64,000 nt of DNA from an uncultured Pelagibacteraceae bacterium (GCA_902611265.1 CACLYY010000001.1:248001-312000), one strand, 5' to 3'. Shown: positions 16,583 through 25,237, counted from the stretch's first letter. Notes: a model not told the origin generated them from the letters alone. Program-made: numbers and translations.

Positions 16583-17464
16583 ATGAAAAATTTCATTGTA
16601 GTGACTGGAGGAGCAGGTTTTGTAGGTTCTAACCTAATTGAACTTCTATTAAAAAAAACGAAGTATAAAATTATCAGCTTGGATAATTACTCATCTGGTT
16701 CACAAAAAAATCACATTTTAAATAAAAGAGTAATCTACACAAAAGGTAATACATTAGATATTAATAAAATTCTTAAAAAATATGAAAAGAAAATTGTTTC
16801 TATTTTCCATTTTGGTGAGTTCGCAAGGATTTTTCAAAGTTTCAAAAAATTTGATGAATGCTATCAGTCAAATTCAATTGGCTCAAAAGCAGTATTTAAA
16901 TTTTGTCTAGATAATAAAATTAAACTTATATATTCAGCAACCTCAGCAAGCTTAGGAAATCGAGGTAGTGATAAAAATCTTTCCCCTTATGCTTTTACAA
17001 AAGCTAAAAATTTGGAGTTATTAGAAAATTTAAAAAAATGGTTTAATTTTAAATTTGAGGTTATTTTTTTCTATAACGTTTATGGACCAAAGCAAATTAA
17101 AACTGGAGATATGGCAACTGTGATTGGAATATTTGAACACCAATATTTAAATAAAAAACCACTAAGCGTAGTAAAACCAGGCAGTCAAACCAGAAGGTTT
17201 ACTCATATACTTGATACAGTCAATGTTTGTTATGAAGCTTTTAGAGATAATAAATGTAAGTATTATAGTATTAGTAATATAAAATCATACTCTATATTAG
17301 AGGTTGCAAAGTTGTTTAGAAGAAAAATTATATTTTTAAAACCTAGATTAGGGGAGCGATATGCCTCAGCTTTAACTAAAATCTCATATAATAACAAAAT
17401 TATTCATAAATATGGAAGATTACAATTGAAAGATTACATAAGTTCCTTTATTAGATCCTCTTAA
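16583..17464 (+). CDS. NAD-dependent SDR epimerase/dehydratase directly after 5S
   Basis: The 293-residue protein has GGAGFVGSN (9-17) for NAD binding, SATSAS around 118-123 and Y136xxxK140, so the SDR triad is intact. NVYGPKQ and [12 protein letters not shown] in the second half mark a nucleotide-sugar epimerase/dehydratase. I start it at ATG 16583. The frame is open 54 nt further upstream, but that part lies inside the 5S gene and cannot be coding. It sits between the 5S gene and rpmJ, i.e. outside the island as delimited by rRNA, yet it belongs to the island's functional class. It ends 2 nt before rpmJ. Confidence 0.85.
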   Translation: MKNFIVVTGGAGFVGSNLIELLLKKTKYKIISLDNYSSGSQKNHILNKRVIYTKGNTLDINKILKKYEKKIVSIFHFGEFARIFQSFKKFDECYQSNSIGSKAVFKFCLDNKIKLIYSATSASLGNRGSDKNLSPYAFTKAKNLELLENLKKWFNFKFEVIFFYNVYGPKQIKTGDMATVIGIFEHQYLNKKPLSVVKPGSQTRRFTHILDTVNVCYEAFRDNKCKYYSISNIKSYSILEVAKLFRRKIIFLKPRLGERYASALTKISYNNKIIHKYGRLQLKDYISSFIRSS

Positions 17465-17466
17465 TT

Positions 17467-17592
17467 ATGAAAATAAAAAGTTCACTAAAATCTATTAAGA
17501 AAAGAGATTTAAATTCAAAATTAGTCCGAAGAAGAGGAAGAGTTTATATAATAAATAAAACAAATCCAAAATTTAAAGCAAGACAAAAATAA
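17467..17592 (+). CDS. rpmJ: Ribosomal protein bL36
   Basis: This small gene encodes 41 residues: a basic peptide starting [14 protein letters not shown], with [11 protein letters not shown] and ending NPKFKARQK. These are the landmarks of bL36 of the large subunit. The zinc-binding Cys/His set is missing: where C+ forms have cysteines this protein has Ser, Leu and Arg, so it is the zinc-independent C- form. That is also true of bL31 in this window and would reduce zinc demand. It lies between the SDR gene and pntAA with gaps of 2 and 16 nt. Confidence 0.92.
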   Translation: MKIKSSLKSIKKRDLNSKLVRRRGRVYIINKTNPKFKARQK

Positions 17593-17608
17593 TATAATTT
17601 TAAATCTC

Positions 17609-18697
17609 ATGAAATTAGCATCTATTTCAGAAAATAAAACTGTTGAAAAAAGGTTGTCTATAACTCCAGAAATTGCAAAAAAATATATAGATTTAGGTAT
17701 GGAAGTTTTTTTACCTAGCGAATATGGAGTTCACTTGGGTTTTAATGATAAGGATTACAAAACAATTGGAGTTAATTTTTCTGAAAATGAGAGGGATATA
17801 GTTGCTAACTCTGATATAATTGTACAACTAGGTTTGCTAAACGAGGAAATGCTATCTTTGCTTAAAGATAACCAAACCTTGATTGGATCATTAAATATTT
17901 CAAAAAATAAAGTTATATTAGATAACTTAAAATCAAAAAATATTAATTGTTTTTCTCTAGAGATGCTTCCAAGAATAACCAGAGCACAATCAATGGATAT
18001 ACTGTCATCTCAAGCAAACCTTGCGGGTTACAAAGCAGTTGTTGAGGCATTCCAGATATATGAAAGGGCAATTCCTATGATGATGACTGCCGCTGGAACT
18101 ATACCAGCTGCAAAAGTTTTAGTAGTGGGGGCTGGTGTAGCTGGACTTCAGGCAATTGCTACAGCTAAAAGAATGGGAGCCATAGTTTTTGCCACTGATG
18201 TAAGAATGGCTTCGAAGGAACAGGTTGAAAGTTTAGGAGGCAAGTTTTTAACTGTTGAAGGATCAGAAAACTTAGAGACGGAGGGAGGCTATGCAAAAGA
18301 AGCATCTGAAGATTTTAAAAAAAAACAAGAAGAACTTCTTTCAGAAACTTTAAAAAAAATTGATATTATAATTTGTACTGCACTTATACCTGGCAAAGAT
18401 GCGCCAAAGATAATTAAAGAGGAAATGTTTAAAAATCTAAAACAAGGCTCAGTTATTTATGATTTGGCAGCAATCCAAGGTGGAAATACTGCTTTTACTG
18501 AGGTCAATAAAATAGTTGAAAAAAATGGAGTAAAAATATTAGGTGAGGCAAATATTTTAAATAAATTACCAGTATCTGCTTCAAATTTATATGCAAAAAA
18601 TGTATTTAATTTTATTTCTAATTTATATGATAAAGAAAATAAAAAATTAAATATTAATTTAGATGATGAAATAATAGAAAAAACTTTAATAAAATAG
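17609..18697 (+). CDS. pntAA: NAD(P) transhydrogenase subunit alpha, part 1 (dI domain)
   Basis: The 362-residue soluble NAD(H)-binding subunit begins MKLASISENKTVEKR, followed by SITPE. It contains GAGVAGLQAIATAKRMGA, the NAD-binding Rossmann loop, around residues 174-191, and the RITRAQSMDILSSQ stretch near 123-136. Together with pntAB and pntB it forms the proton-driven transhydrogenase of the inner membrane, which reduces NADP+ with NADH. The split alpha gene (dI separate from dII) is the common alphaproteobacterial form. Spacing to pntAB is 4 nt. Length and motifs are normal. Confidence 0.97.
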   Translation: MKLASISENKTVEKRLSITPEIAKKYIDLGMEVFLPSEYGVHLGFNDKDYKTIGVNFSENERDIVANSDIIVQLGLLNEEMLSLLKDNQTLIGSLNISKNKVILDNLKSKNINCFSLEMLPRITRAQSMDILSSQANLAGYKAVVEAFQIYERAIPMMMTAAGTIPAAKVLVVGAGVAGLQAIATAKRMGAIVFATDVRMASKEQVESLGGKFLTVEGSENLETEGGYAKEASEDFKKKQEELLSETLKKIDIIICTALIPGKDAPKIIKEEMFKNLKQGSVIYDLAAIQGGNTAFTEVNKIVEKNGVKILGEANILNKLPVSASNLYAKNVFNFISNLYDKENKKLNINLDDEIIEKTLIK

Positions 18698-18701
18698 AAT
18701 T

Positions 18702-19007
18702 ATGGAAATAGATCCTTTTATATTTAGACTAAGCATTTTTATATTATCAATATTTGTTGGATATTATGTAGTATGGAGCGTTACACCATCGCTTCACACA
18801 CCTTTAATGTCTGTTACTAATGCAATTTCGTCAGTCATTATTGTAGGAGCAATTATTGCTGCATTATCAAGTGATAACGAGGTTGTATTCTCATCATCAA
18901 GTATCTACGGCTTTCTCGCAATAATATTAGCGGCTGTGAATATTTTTGGAGGTTTTTTAGTTACTCAAAGAATGTTGGCCATGTATAAAAAAAAGAAAAA
19001 GGATTAA
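18702..19007 (+). CDS. pntAB: NAD(P) transhydrogenase subunit alpha, part 2 (membrane dII)
   Basis: A 101-residue membrane protein with three to four helices. It includes the segment HTPLMSVTNAISS, characteristic of PntAB, and GGFLVTQRMLAMY near the C-terminus. It supplies part of the proton channel of the transhydrogenase. It lies 4 nt after pntAA and 7 nt before pntB. Confidence 0.97.
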   Translation: MEIDPFIFRLSIFILSIFVGYYVVWSVTPSLHTPLMSVTNAISSVIIVGAIIAALSSDNEVVFSSSSIYGFLAIILAAVNIFGGFLVTQRMLAMYKKKKKD

Positions 19008-19014
19008 ATATTCT

Positions 19015-20409
19015 ATGTCCTCAAATCTTTCAGCAATTTTATATTTAATTTCAGGCGTATTATTTATTTTAGCGTTAAGAGGTCTATCTTCTCCAGAAAC
19101 TTCAAGGCAAGGTAATTTTTTCGGTATAATTGGAATGATTATTGCAATAACAGTAACATTTTTGTCTGTGGGTAATTTTTCTAGCGGATTTATATACGTC
19201 TTAATATTTCTTGCTGCAGGTGGAAGTATTGGTGCTTTTATAGCTTATAAAATACCAATGACTGCAATGCCAGAATTAGTTGCTGGATTTCATAGCTTAG
19301 TTGGTTTAGCAGCTGTTTTCGTTGCGATTTCTGCTTTTATAAATCCTCAAGCCTTTGGTCTTGGAGTACCAGGAAATATTAAACTTGCAAGTCTTATAGA
19401 AATGTCAATTGGTGCAGCAGTTGGAGCAATTACATTTTCTGGATCGGTTATAGCATTTTTAAAACTTCAAGGAATTATGTCTGGAGCGCCAATAACTTTT
19501 AAAGGTCAGCATTTATTAAATGCTTTACTATTAATTATTATTGTAATTTTAACTATTTATTTATGTGTAACTCAATCATCTAACCTATTTTGGATTTTAA
19601 TTGCAATATCATTTTTGATTGGTTTCCTTATAATTATTCCAATTGGTGGAGCTGACATGCCAGTTGTGATTTCCATGTTAAATTCTTACTCAGGTTGGGC
19701 AGCAGCTGGAATAGGATTTACTTTAGAAAATACAGCTTTAATTATTACTGGTGCATTAGTTGGTTCTTCTGGCGCAATTCTATCTTATATTATGTGTAAA
19801 GGTATGAATAGGTCCTTCTTTAATGTAATCTTAGGAGGTTTTGGAGCAAATGAACAGTCGTTAAGTAATCAAAATAAAGAGCAGAAACCTGTTAAAAGTG
19901 GTAATGCAGACGATGCTGCATTTTTAATGAAAAATGCATCATCTGTAATAATTGTACCCGGTTATGGTATGGCAGTAGCTCAAGCTCAACACGCATTGAG
20001 AGAAATGGTTGATACGCTTAAGAAAAATGATATTAAAGTTTCATATGCAATCCATCCAGTCGCAGGAAGAATGCCTGGACATATGAATGTTCTATTAGCA
20101 GAGGCAAATGTTCCTTATGATGAAGTATTTGAATTAGAGGAGATAAATAATGATTTTGCAAATGCTGATGTTGCCTTTGTAATTGGTGCAAATGATGTAA
20201 CTAATCCCGTTGCGAAAACAGATCCTCAAAGTCCTATTTATGGAATGCCAGTTCTAGATGTAGAAAAATGTAAGTCTGTTTTATTTGTAAAAAGAAGTTT
20301 ATCACCAGGATATGCAGGTATCGATAATGATCTTTTTTATAAAGAAAACACTCTCATGTTATTTGCCGATGCAAAAAAAATGACAGAGGATATTACAAAA
20401 AATCTATAA
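19015..20409 (+). CDS. pntB: NAD(P) transhydrogenase subunit beta
   Basis: The 464-residue protein has about nine membrane helices (residues 1-265) followed by the NADP(H)-binding dIII domain. PGYGMAVAQAQHALREM around 317-333, HPVAGRMPGHMNVLLAEA and GANDVTNP are the diagnostic dIII motifs; the domain closes with SLSPGYAGIDN. All are intact. It completes the pntAA-pntAB-pntB operon. The transhydrogenase makes NADPH for biosynthesis. The transaldolase gene follows after 4 nt and is probably cotranscribed. Confidence 0.97.
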   Translation: MSSNLSAILYLISGVLFILALRGLSSPETSRQGNFFGIIGMIIAITVTFLSVGNFSSGFIYVLIFLAAGGSIGAFIAYKIPMTAMPELVAGFHSLVGLAAVFVAISAFINPQAFGLGVPGNIKLASLIEMSIGAAVGAITFSGSVIAFLKLQGIMSGAPITFKGQHLLNALLLIIIVILTIYLCVTQSSNLFWILIAISFLIGFLIIIPIGGADMPVVISMLNSYSGWAAAGIGFTLENTALIITGALVGSSGAILSYIMCKGMNRSFFNVILGGFGANEQSLSNQNKEQKPVKSGNADDAAFLMKNASSVIIVPGYGMAVAQAQHALREMVDTLKKNDIKVSYAIHPVAGRMPGHMNVLLAEANVPYDEVFELEEINNDFANADVAFVIGANDVTNPVAKTDPQSPIYGMPVLDVEKCKSVLFVKRSLSPGYAGIDNDLFYKENTLMLFADAKKMTEDITKNL

Positions 20410-20413
20410 CTTA

Positions 20414-21112
20414 ATGAATACAAAAATTTTTTGTGATATTGCAGATTTATCTCTAATTAAAAAATTTAATAAAAAAAAAATAGTTAAAGGCTTCACAACT
20501 AACCCTAGCTTAATGAGACAAGCTGGTGCAAAAGATTATAAATCTTACTCAAAAAAAATATTAAAAATTTGTAAAGATAAACCAGTTTCACTTGAGGTAT
20601 TTGCTGATGAGCAAAAGTCAATGATTGAGCAAGGTATTAAGATCAATACGTGGGGTAAAAACGTTTATGTTAAAGTGCCAGTGGTGAATTCAAAAAATAA
20701 ATTTTCAGGAATAGTAATCAATGAGCTCAATAAAAAAAATATCAAATTAAATATTACTGCTGTTTATACAGCAAAACAAACAGAAAAAATTTTAAAAATT
20801 ATAAATAAAAAAACTAGAGTGATAATATCGATTTTTGCAGGAAGGGCAGGAGATGCGGGAAAAGACCCAATAGTGGAATTTTTAAAAAGTATCAGATTAG
20901 CAAAAAATTTTAAAAATGTAGAAATTCTATGGGCTAGTGTAAGAGAACCTTATAATTATTTACAAGCTAAAAAAATCGGTTGTCATATAATTACTATACC
21001 CCCAATAATAATTGAAAAAATTGAAAAATTTGGAAAATCATTTGACCAACTTACAAAAGAAACTGTCTCAACATTTCTTGATGATAGCAAAAGATCTAAT
21101 TTCAAAATTTAA
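20414..21112 (+). CDS. tal: Transaldolase (TalC/Fsa-type small family)
   Basis: The 232-residue protein matches the short transaldolase family: TTNPSLM near residues 28-34, the Schiff-base lysine in VYVKVPVV (about residue 88), LNITAVYT, and FAGRAGDAGKDP. It moves dihydroxyacetone units between sugar phosphates (sedoheptulose 7-phosphate and glyceraldehyde 3-phosphate to fructose 6-phosphate and erythrose 4-phosphate). The related activity, fructose-6-phosphate aldolase, cannot be excluded. With transketolase in this window it closes the non-oxidative pentose phosphate route, which also supplies sedoheptulose 7-phosphate, the substrate of GmhA-type enzymes. Confidence 0.88.
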   Translation: MNTKIFCDIADLSLIKKFNKKKIVKGFTTNPSLMRQAGAKDYKSYSKKILKICKDKPVSLEVFADEQKSMIEQGIKINTWGKNVYVKVPVVNSKNKFSGIVINELNKKNIKLNITAVYTAKQTEKILKIINKKTRVIISIFAGRAGDAGKDPIVEFLKSIRLAKNFKNVEILWASVREPYNYLQAKKIGCHIITIPPIIIEKIEKFGKSFDQLTKETVSTFLDDSKRSNFKI

Positions 21113-21163
21113 TTGATATTTTTTTATTTTTTTTTAAATATAATAACTTCAACTTATTAAAAT

Positions 21164-21967
21164 ATGAACATAGATAAAATTACACATGAGGTGAAAAATA
21201 AAGGAATTGTAGAAATTAAACAGTGGCTGACAAATAAGGACAAAGACAAAATTGCAAAAATAATAAATATAGAAAGACCTCTTAAAAGTGACTTTTACAA
21301 TAGTACATATGTAATAAATTTTAAAACTTTTATAAAAAAAATTTTAAAGCTAAAATTTTTAAATATATTTAGATCTATTTATTTTAATAATCTTTCTAAA
21401 AAACTTGGACTAGAGAAAATTGCAGAAAGAATATTTGATAGTAAAGTAAAGCTAATTAGAATAGATAATTTTTGGACACCTAGGTCAGATGAACCGGTAA
21501 TAGACTGGCATGTAGATAATGCATATTCAGGTAGAAAGGATGTTAAAATATTTAATGAACCAGATAAGAATGCAATCAAATTTTTTTTTTATTTAACAGA
21601 TGTATCTAGAGATAATGGATGCTTATCTTATATACCATACAGTCACAAAGTAGCGTATGCATTAAAACACGGCATATATAACGGAAAAATTAAATATCAA
21701 ACGTACTGGACACTTTCAGATTTTAGGAAGATTGTTTTAATTAAAGAAAATTATAATTATATTAAATCTGTAATAGATGAAAAATATTTAACAAAATTTT
21801 TAAATACTTCAGATTTAGTATTGAATAATAAGTATAAAGAGGAGAAACTTGATCATCAAATTAATAGTGGAGGAGCATTAATTTTCGACGAGGCAGGAGT
21901 GCACAGAGGATCCAAAACTAAATTAAACGATAGAATGGTTTTGAGATTTTTCTATCAAAAAATATAA
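21164..21967 (+). CDS. Phytanoyl-CoA dioxygenase (PhyH) family Fe(II)/2-oxoglutarate oxygenase
   Basis: The 267-residue protein has the iron ligands H116-V-D118 in DWHVDN and His247 in EAGVHRGS, with Arg257 or Arg261 to bind 2-oxoglutarate. The LTDVSRDNGCLSYIPYSH stretch is the classic PhyH segment. It should hydroxylate a small molecule or lipid using O2 and 2-oxoglutarate. The substrate is not predictable. It stands alone, 51 nt after the transaldolase and converging with the tRNA gene on the other strand. It is more AT-rich and Lys/Asn-rich than the pnt genes and may be accessory. Confidence 0.8.
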   Translation: MNIDKITHEVKNKGIVEIKQWLTNKDKDKIAKIINIERPLKSDFYNSTYVINFKTFIKKILKLKFLNIFRSIYFNNLSKKLGLEKIAERIFDSKVKLIRIDNFWTPRSDEPVIDWHVDNAYSGRKDVKIFNEPDKNAIKFFFYLTDVSRDNGCLSYIPYSHKVAYALKHGIYNGKIKYQTYWTLSDFRKIVLIKENYNYIKSVIDEKYLTKFLNTSDLVLNNKYKEEKLDHQINSGGALIFDEAGVHRGSKTKLNDRMVLRFFYQKI

Positions 21968-21975
21968 TAATCAAT

Positions 21976-22052
21976 TGGTTGCGGGGGACGGATTTGAACC
22001 GCCGACCTCAAGGTTATGAGCCTTGCGAGCTACCAGGCTGCTCCACCCCGCG
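21976..22052 (-). tRNA. Initiator tRNA-Met (CAT)
   Basis: On the minus strand a 77-nt cloverleaf starts CGCGGGGTGGAGCAGCC and ends with an encoded CCA at 21976-21978. The anticodon loop reads CTCATAA with anticodon CAT. The first base pair is a C1-A72 mismatch, the identity mark of bacterial initiator tRNA, and the anticodon stem keeps G-C pairs. It begins 4 nt after the rpsU stop, so rpsU and this tRNA are probably one transcript cut by RNase P. Confidence 0.95.
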
Positions 22053-22056
22053 ATAT

Positions 22057-22272
22057 CTAAATTCTATTTTTAAGTTTGTTTAGCTTTTTAACTCTTTTAA
22101 TATTTTCTTGTAAAATTCTTTTCTTCTTTTCTGATGGTTTTTCGTAAGTATTTTTCAATTTGATTATTTTAAAAAAACCATCTCTTTGAAGTTTTCTTTT
22201 TAAAACTCTTAAAGCTTGTTCAATATTATTATCTTTAACCTCTATTTTAATAACTACCTCCGAAAAATGCAT
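22057..22272 (-). CDS. rpsU: Ribosomal protein bS21
   Basis: A 71-residue basic protein. VKDNNIEQALRVLKRKLQRDG (about residues 12-32) and YEKPSEKKKR are the bS21 signature; the protein helps 30S subunits select mRNA start sites. The listed ATG adds several residues relative to usual bS21. A perfect GGAGGT (22261-22256) lies inside that extension, 4 nt before an in-frame ATT (22251-22249). The true start may thus be a rare AUU codon giving a 64-residue protein. The initiator tRNA gene follows 4 nt downstream. Confidence 0.9.
   Translation of the reverse strand: MHFSEVVIKIEVKDNNIEQALRVLKRKLQRDGFFKIIKLKNTYEKPSEKKKRILQENIKRVKKLNKLKNRI
22256..22261 (-). promoter_or_regulatory. Strong Shine-Dalgarno inside the annotated rpsU start region
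   Basis: GGAGGT on the minus strand is a six-base match to the anti-Shine-Dalgarno, positioned 4 nt before an ATT codon and 9 nt after the ATG at 22272. It would serve the ATT and not the ATG. This is seen in sequence; its use as a start is inference. Confidence 0.45.
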
Positions 22273-22316
22273 TAGTTAGCACTTTATAATTTATTTGTCT
22301 ATTATATTTCATATAA

Positions 22317-22886
22317 TTATTTGTTTAACTGAGATTTTTCTTTTTCTTTTTTTTCTCTAATCATTCTTCTTTTTGCCTTTTCTATAGCATCTAGAAGATC
22401 TTTTTGAGAAAACAATCCCATTGCTACAGGATCTTTAACGCTCAAATTATTATAGTTCCAATAACTTTTATTCCTTAAAGATGTAACAGAGATTTTTGTC
22501 ATTCCTACTAGCTTTGCTATCTGTGAGTCTTTTAAATTAGAATGATTTTTTATAAGCCATAATGCTGACTCAGGTTTATCTTGTCGTTTAGAAAGAGGTA
22601 TATATTTTTTTTGTTTTTTATCGTTATTTTTAATCTCAATTTCATTTTCTATTAAATTTAAGGGTCTCTCAGTATCATTTGAGGAAAGATTAATTTCCTC
22701 TTTAGTTAACTGACCTGCTATAATTGGATTGTAGCCAACAATACCTTTAGCAACTTCTCCATCAGCTATACCTTGAATTTCTACTTCATGAAGTTTACAA
22801 AAATTAGCAATTTGTTTGAAAGTCAAAGATGTATTTTCTACGAGCCAGACTGCAGTTGCCATTGGCATTAAAGGTGCATTACTCAT
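22317..22886 (-). CDS. trcR: TrcR (DUF1013) cell-cycle transcription regulator
   Basis: The 189-residue protein begins [19 protein letters not shown] and continues with helix-turn-helix-like segments (LTFKQIANFCKLHEVEIQGIADGE; a second copy SALWLIKNHSNLKDSQIAKLVGMT around residues 107-130). This is the DUF1013 family restricted to Alphaproteobacteria. In Caulobacter TrcR associates with RNA polymerase and influences cell-cycle gene expression. The tail is rich in Lys/Arg/Glu. Its ATG overlaps the end of rpmE by 1 nt, so the two are cotranscribed. Confidence 0.88.
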   Translation of the reverse strand: MSNAPLMPMATAVWLVENTSLTFKQIANFCKLHEVEIQGIADGEVAKGIVGYNPIIAGQLTKEEINLSSNDTERPLNLIENEIEIKNNDKKQKKYIPLSKRQDKPESALWLIKNHSNLKDSQIAKLVGMTKISVTSLRNKSYWNYNNLSVKDPVAMGLFSQKDLLDAIEKAKRRMIREKKEKEKSQLNK

Positions 22887-23113
22887 TAATTTTTTTCTGA
22901 TCTAAAGTTTTGAAATTTTTTGTTAAATTTACTGACTCTTCCCTTATCAAGAATTTTCTGTTTCCCGCCTGTCCATGCAGAATGAGATTTAGGATCAATT
23001 TCAAGTTTTAAAACTTCACCTTCAGATCCCCAAGTCGACCGTGTCTCAAACCTTGATCCATCTGTCATTTCGACAGTTATTATATGATAATCAGGGTGTA
23101 TGTTTTTTTTCAT
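22886..23113 (-). CDS. rpmE: Ribosomal protein bL31
   Basis: A 75-residue protein starting [10 protein letters not shown], with [10 protein letters not shown] and a closing [19 protein letters not shown]. These are the bL31 landmarks. The cysteines of the zinc-binding form are absent, so this is a C- paralogue, in line with the cysteine-free bL36 of this window. It joins the two subunits across the bridge near the 5S RNP. It precedes trcR in one transcript. Confidence 0.95.
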   Translation of the reverse strand: MKKNIHPDYHIITVEMTDGSRFETRSTWGSEGEVLKLEIDPKSHSAWTGGKQKILDKGRVSKFNKKFQNFRSEKN

Positions 23114-23174
23114 AGGCGGTCTTATAGCAAAAAGTTAGATAAAAACAATTAAAAGTTAACTATTTGAGAAATAT

Positions 23175-24416
23175 TTATCCTCTTTTTTTTAGTGCAGATT
23201 GAACTAATACGTAAAATATACCAAAAAATAACCCAACTAAAATTGATACAGTTAAAAATAATACTTTTGAACCCTTTGTATTTTCGAACTCAGTAGAGTG
23301 GTACATGATTTTTGCTGCTTGAAAATTATCAGAATTTACAATCGGTGTTTTCTCAAATAAATCTTTCATCCTTTCCAAACTATTATCTGCTAATAAACTA
23401 TCTTTTTTTATAATTAGATCGTTTAAACCCTTAACAAATGATCTGTTATCTTTTCTGTTGATCAAAATTTCAATTTCTTTTTCAATTACTTCATATCCCC
23501 TCATATAGTAAAATGGTGATTCGATAATTCCAGGTTCTTGCGAGTTTTTTATAAATTCATGAAATGTATTTTCCTCTAAACTTAAAAATTTATTTGTGAA
23601 TTCATCTTTTGAAATATTTAACTTTCTTGCAATTTGAGATTGTTCTTTTAAATACACTAGTCTGTTAGCCACTTGCTGATTATAATTTTTGAGAATATTT
23701 GATATAGTAATTTCTAAATCCTCAAGCTCAAAATTTATTAGTTGATTTTTAAAAAAAACTGAATCTTTGAAAGCATTTTTAAGATCTTTCTGAATTTCTT
23801 TGTTTGCAGATTTATTAACTTCTTCAAGTAAACTTTCCCATTTAAGTCTATCATCTGTTATAAATTGAATACTCCAATAAGGTAAGTCAGTAGCATAAAT
23901 AAGATTTTTTGCAGGAGGGACTATTTTTATTGATGATGCTAATTTTTCAAGCGCAAGTTCATAATCCTCATTGTTTTGATAATTATCTCTTTTAATGTAA
24001 TTTAACTTTTTCATTTCCTCTACAAATAAAGAGTTATTATTAAGTTTATCTTTAAAAATTAAAATTAGATTTGATTTGTTAATATTCTTAAACTCAAAAG
24101 GTTTTTCATCAGCTGACCAATTTTCTAAAGAAGATTTAGATAAGCCCACACTCTCTTTATCCTCATTCTCTGTTTGATCTTCACTAAACATTGTTTTGTC
24201 AACATATTCGTTGTAATTCAAATATTTAAATTCTTCTAAATTAGATATAGGTCTAATTTCAGTAACAGTTTTATATCTTGGTTCCTCGTTTGTAAGATAA
24301 ATAAACGTGAGGCAAAATGATATAAAAGTAATTGCAGCTATTTTAAATTTATTCTCCCAAATAGTTAGGATGATACCTAATATATCTATTTCTTCATTAT
24401 GTTCTGCTTTAACCAT
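23175..24416 (-). CDS. wzz: Wzz-type polysaccharide chain-length regulator
   Basis: The 413-residue protein has one N-terminal membrane helix (about 29-48, KIAAITFISFCLTFIYL), a large periplasmic region with predicted coiled coils, and a C-terminal helix (about 386-407) with GLFFGIFYV. This two-helix layout, with a short cytoplasmic N-terminus beginning DILGIILTIWENK, defines Wzz/PCP proteins that set O-antigen length. No Walker motifs follow, so it is not a BY-kinase co-polymerase. It is about 7 kb beyond the 5S border, in the conserved region, next to ribosomal and metabolic genes. Confidence 0.82.
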   Translation of the reverse strand: MVKAEHNEEIDILGIILTIWENKFKIAAITFISFCLTFIYLTNEEPRYKTVTEIRPISNLEEFKYLNYNEYVDKTMFSEDQTENEDKESVGLSKSSLENWSADEKPFEFKNINKSNLILIFKDKLNNNSLFVEEMKKLNYIKRDNYQNNEDYELALEKLASSIKIVPPAKNLIYATDLPYWSIQFITDDRLKWESLLEEVNKSANKEIQKDLKNAFKDSVFFKNQLINFELEDLEITISNILKNYNQQVANRLVYLKEQSQIARKLNISKDEFTNKFLSLEENTFHEFIKNSQEPGIIESPFYYMRGYEVIEKEIEILINRKDNRSFVKGLNDLIIKKDSLLADNSLERMKDLFEKTPIVNSDNFQAAKIMYHSTEFENTKGSKVLFLTVSILVGLFFGIFYVLVQSALKKRG

Positions 24417-24495
24417 GATCTAATTATGTCGTGATTTAATCTAATTGTTTATATTAATCAATAAATTTATGGAATATTCTCTCAATTTTTTTTTA

Positions 24496-25236
24496 TTAAA
24501 AATTGTTCAAGTAATTTAACATTTCAGAGTTTATAGAAGCATTGGATGCTTTTATATTTATGTTCTTTATTTGAAACTGATTTACATCATTAACCACGCC
24601 CCCTGCCTCTTTCACTAAAAGAGCGCCTGCAGCTATATCCCATAGGTTGATATTATTTTGAAAAAAACCATCAAGCCTTCCAGATGCAACATATGCTAAA
24701 TCAAGAGATGTGCATCCGCTATATCTCATATTAAGATTACTAAACTTAACACCTTCATGGTTACTTGCAAATAAGCATTCATCTATTAAATTTTTACTTG
24801 AAACTCTTAAACGTTGATTGTTTAAATAAGATCCCTTATTTTTTTCTGAAAAAAACATTTCATCCTTTATTGGATCAAAAATTAATCCACTTACAATTTC
24901 ATTTCTGGATTTGAGCGCAATACATATTGCAAAATGAGGAATTCCATGAAGAAAATTTGTTGTTCCATCTATAGGATCAATAATCCAAATATTATCTTTA
25001 TCTTTATTATTTATTTCACCGAATTCCTCTGAGATAAAAGAATAATTTTTTTTTGTTTTTTCAAGTTCTTCAATAATAATTTTTTCTACATGTTTATCAG
25101 TTTTGGTGACAAAATCTCTTGGTCCTTTTTTTAATACTTGCAATTTTTCTATTTCACCAAAATCTCTTATGACAGACTTAGAGGCTTTTTCTGCAGCTTT
25201 GATCATAACATTAAGGTTTGGTGATATAGAAATCAT
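24496..25236 (-). CDS. suhB: Inositol monophosphatase family protein (SuhB-like)
   Basis: The 246-residue protein contains the metal-binding motifs EEFGE (about 67-71), IDPIDGTTNFLHG (about 80-92) and WDIAAGALLVKEAGG (about 199-213). These are the three signatures of the IMPase superfamily. It dephosphorylates inositol or other sugar phosphates; bacterial SuhB also acts in rRNA antitermination. It directly follows efp, a pairing common in Alphaproteobacteria. A histidinol-phosphatase or 3'-nucleotidase role within the superfamily is possible. Confidence 0.88.
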   Translation of the reverse strand: MISISPNLNVMIKAAEKASKSVIRDFGEIEKLQVLKKGPRDFVTKTDKHVEKIIIEELEKTKKNYSFISEEFGEINNKDKDNIWIIDPIDGTTNFLHGIPHFAICIALKSRNEIVSGLIFDPIKDEMFFSEKNKGSYLNNQRLRVSSKNLIDECLFASNHEGVKFSNLNMRYSGCTSLDLAYVASGRLDGFFQNNINLWDIAAGALLVKEAGGVVNDVNQFQIKNINIKASNASINSEMLNYLNNF

Positions 25237-25237
25237 T

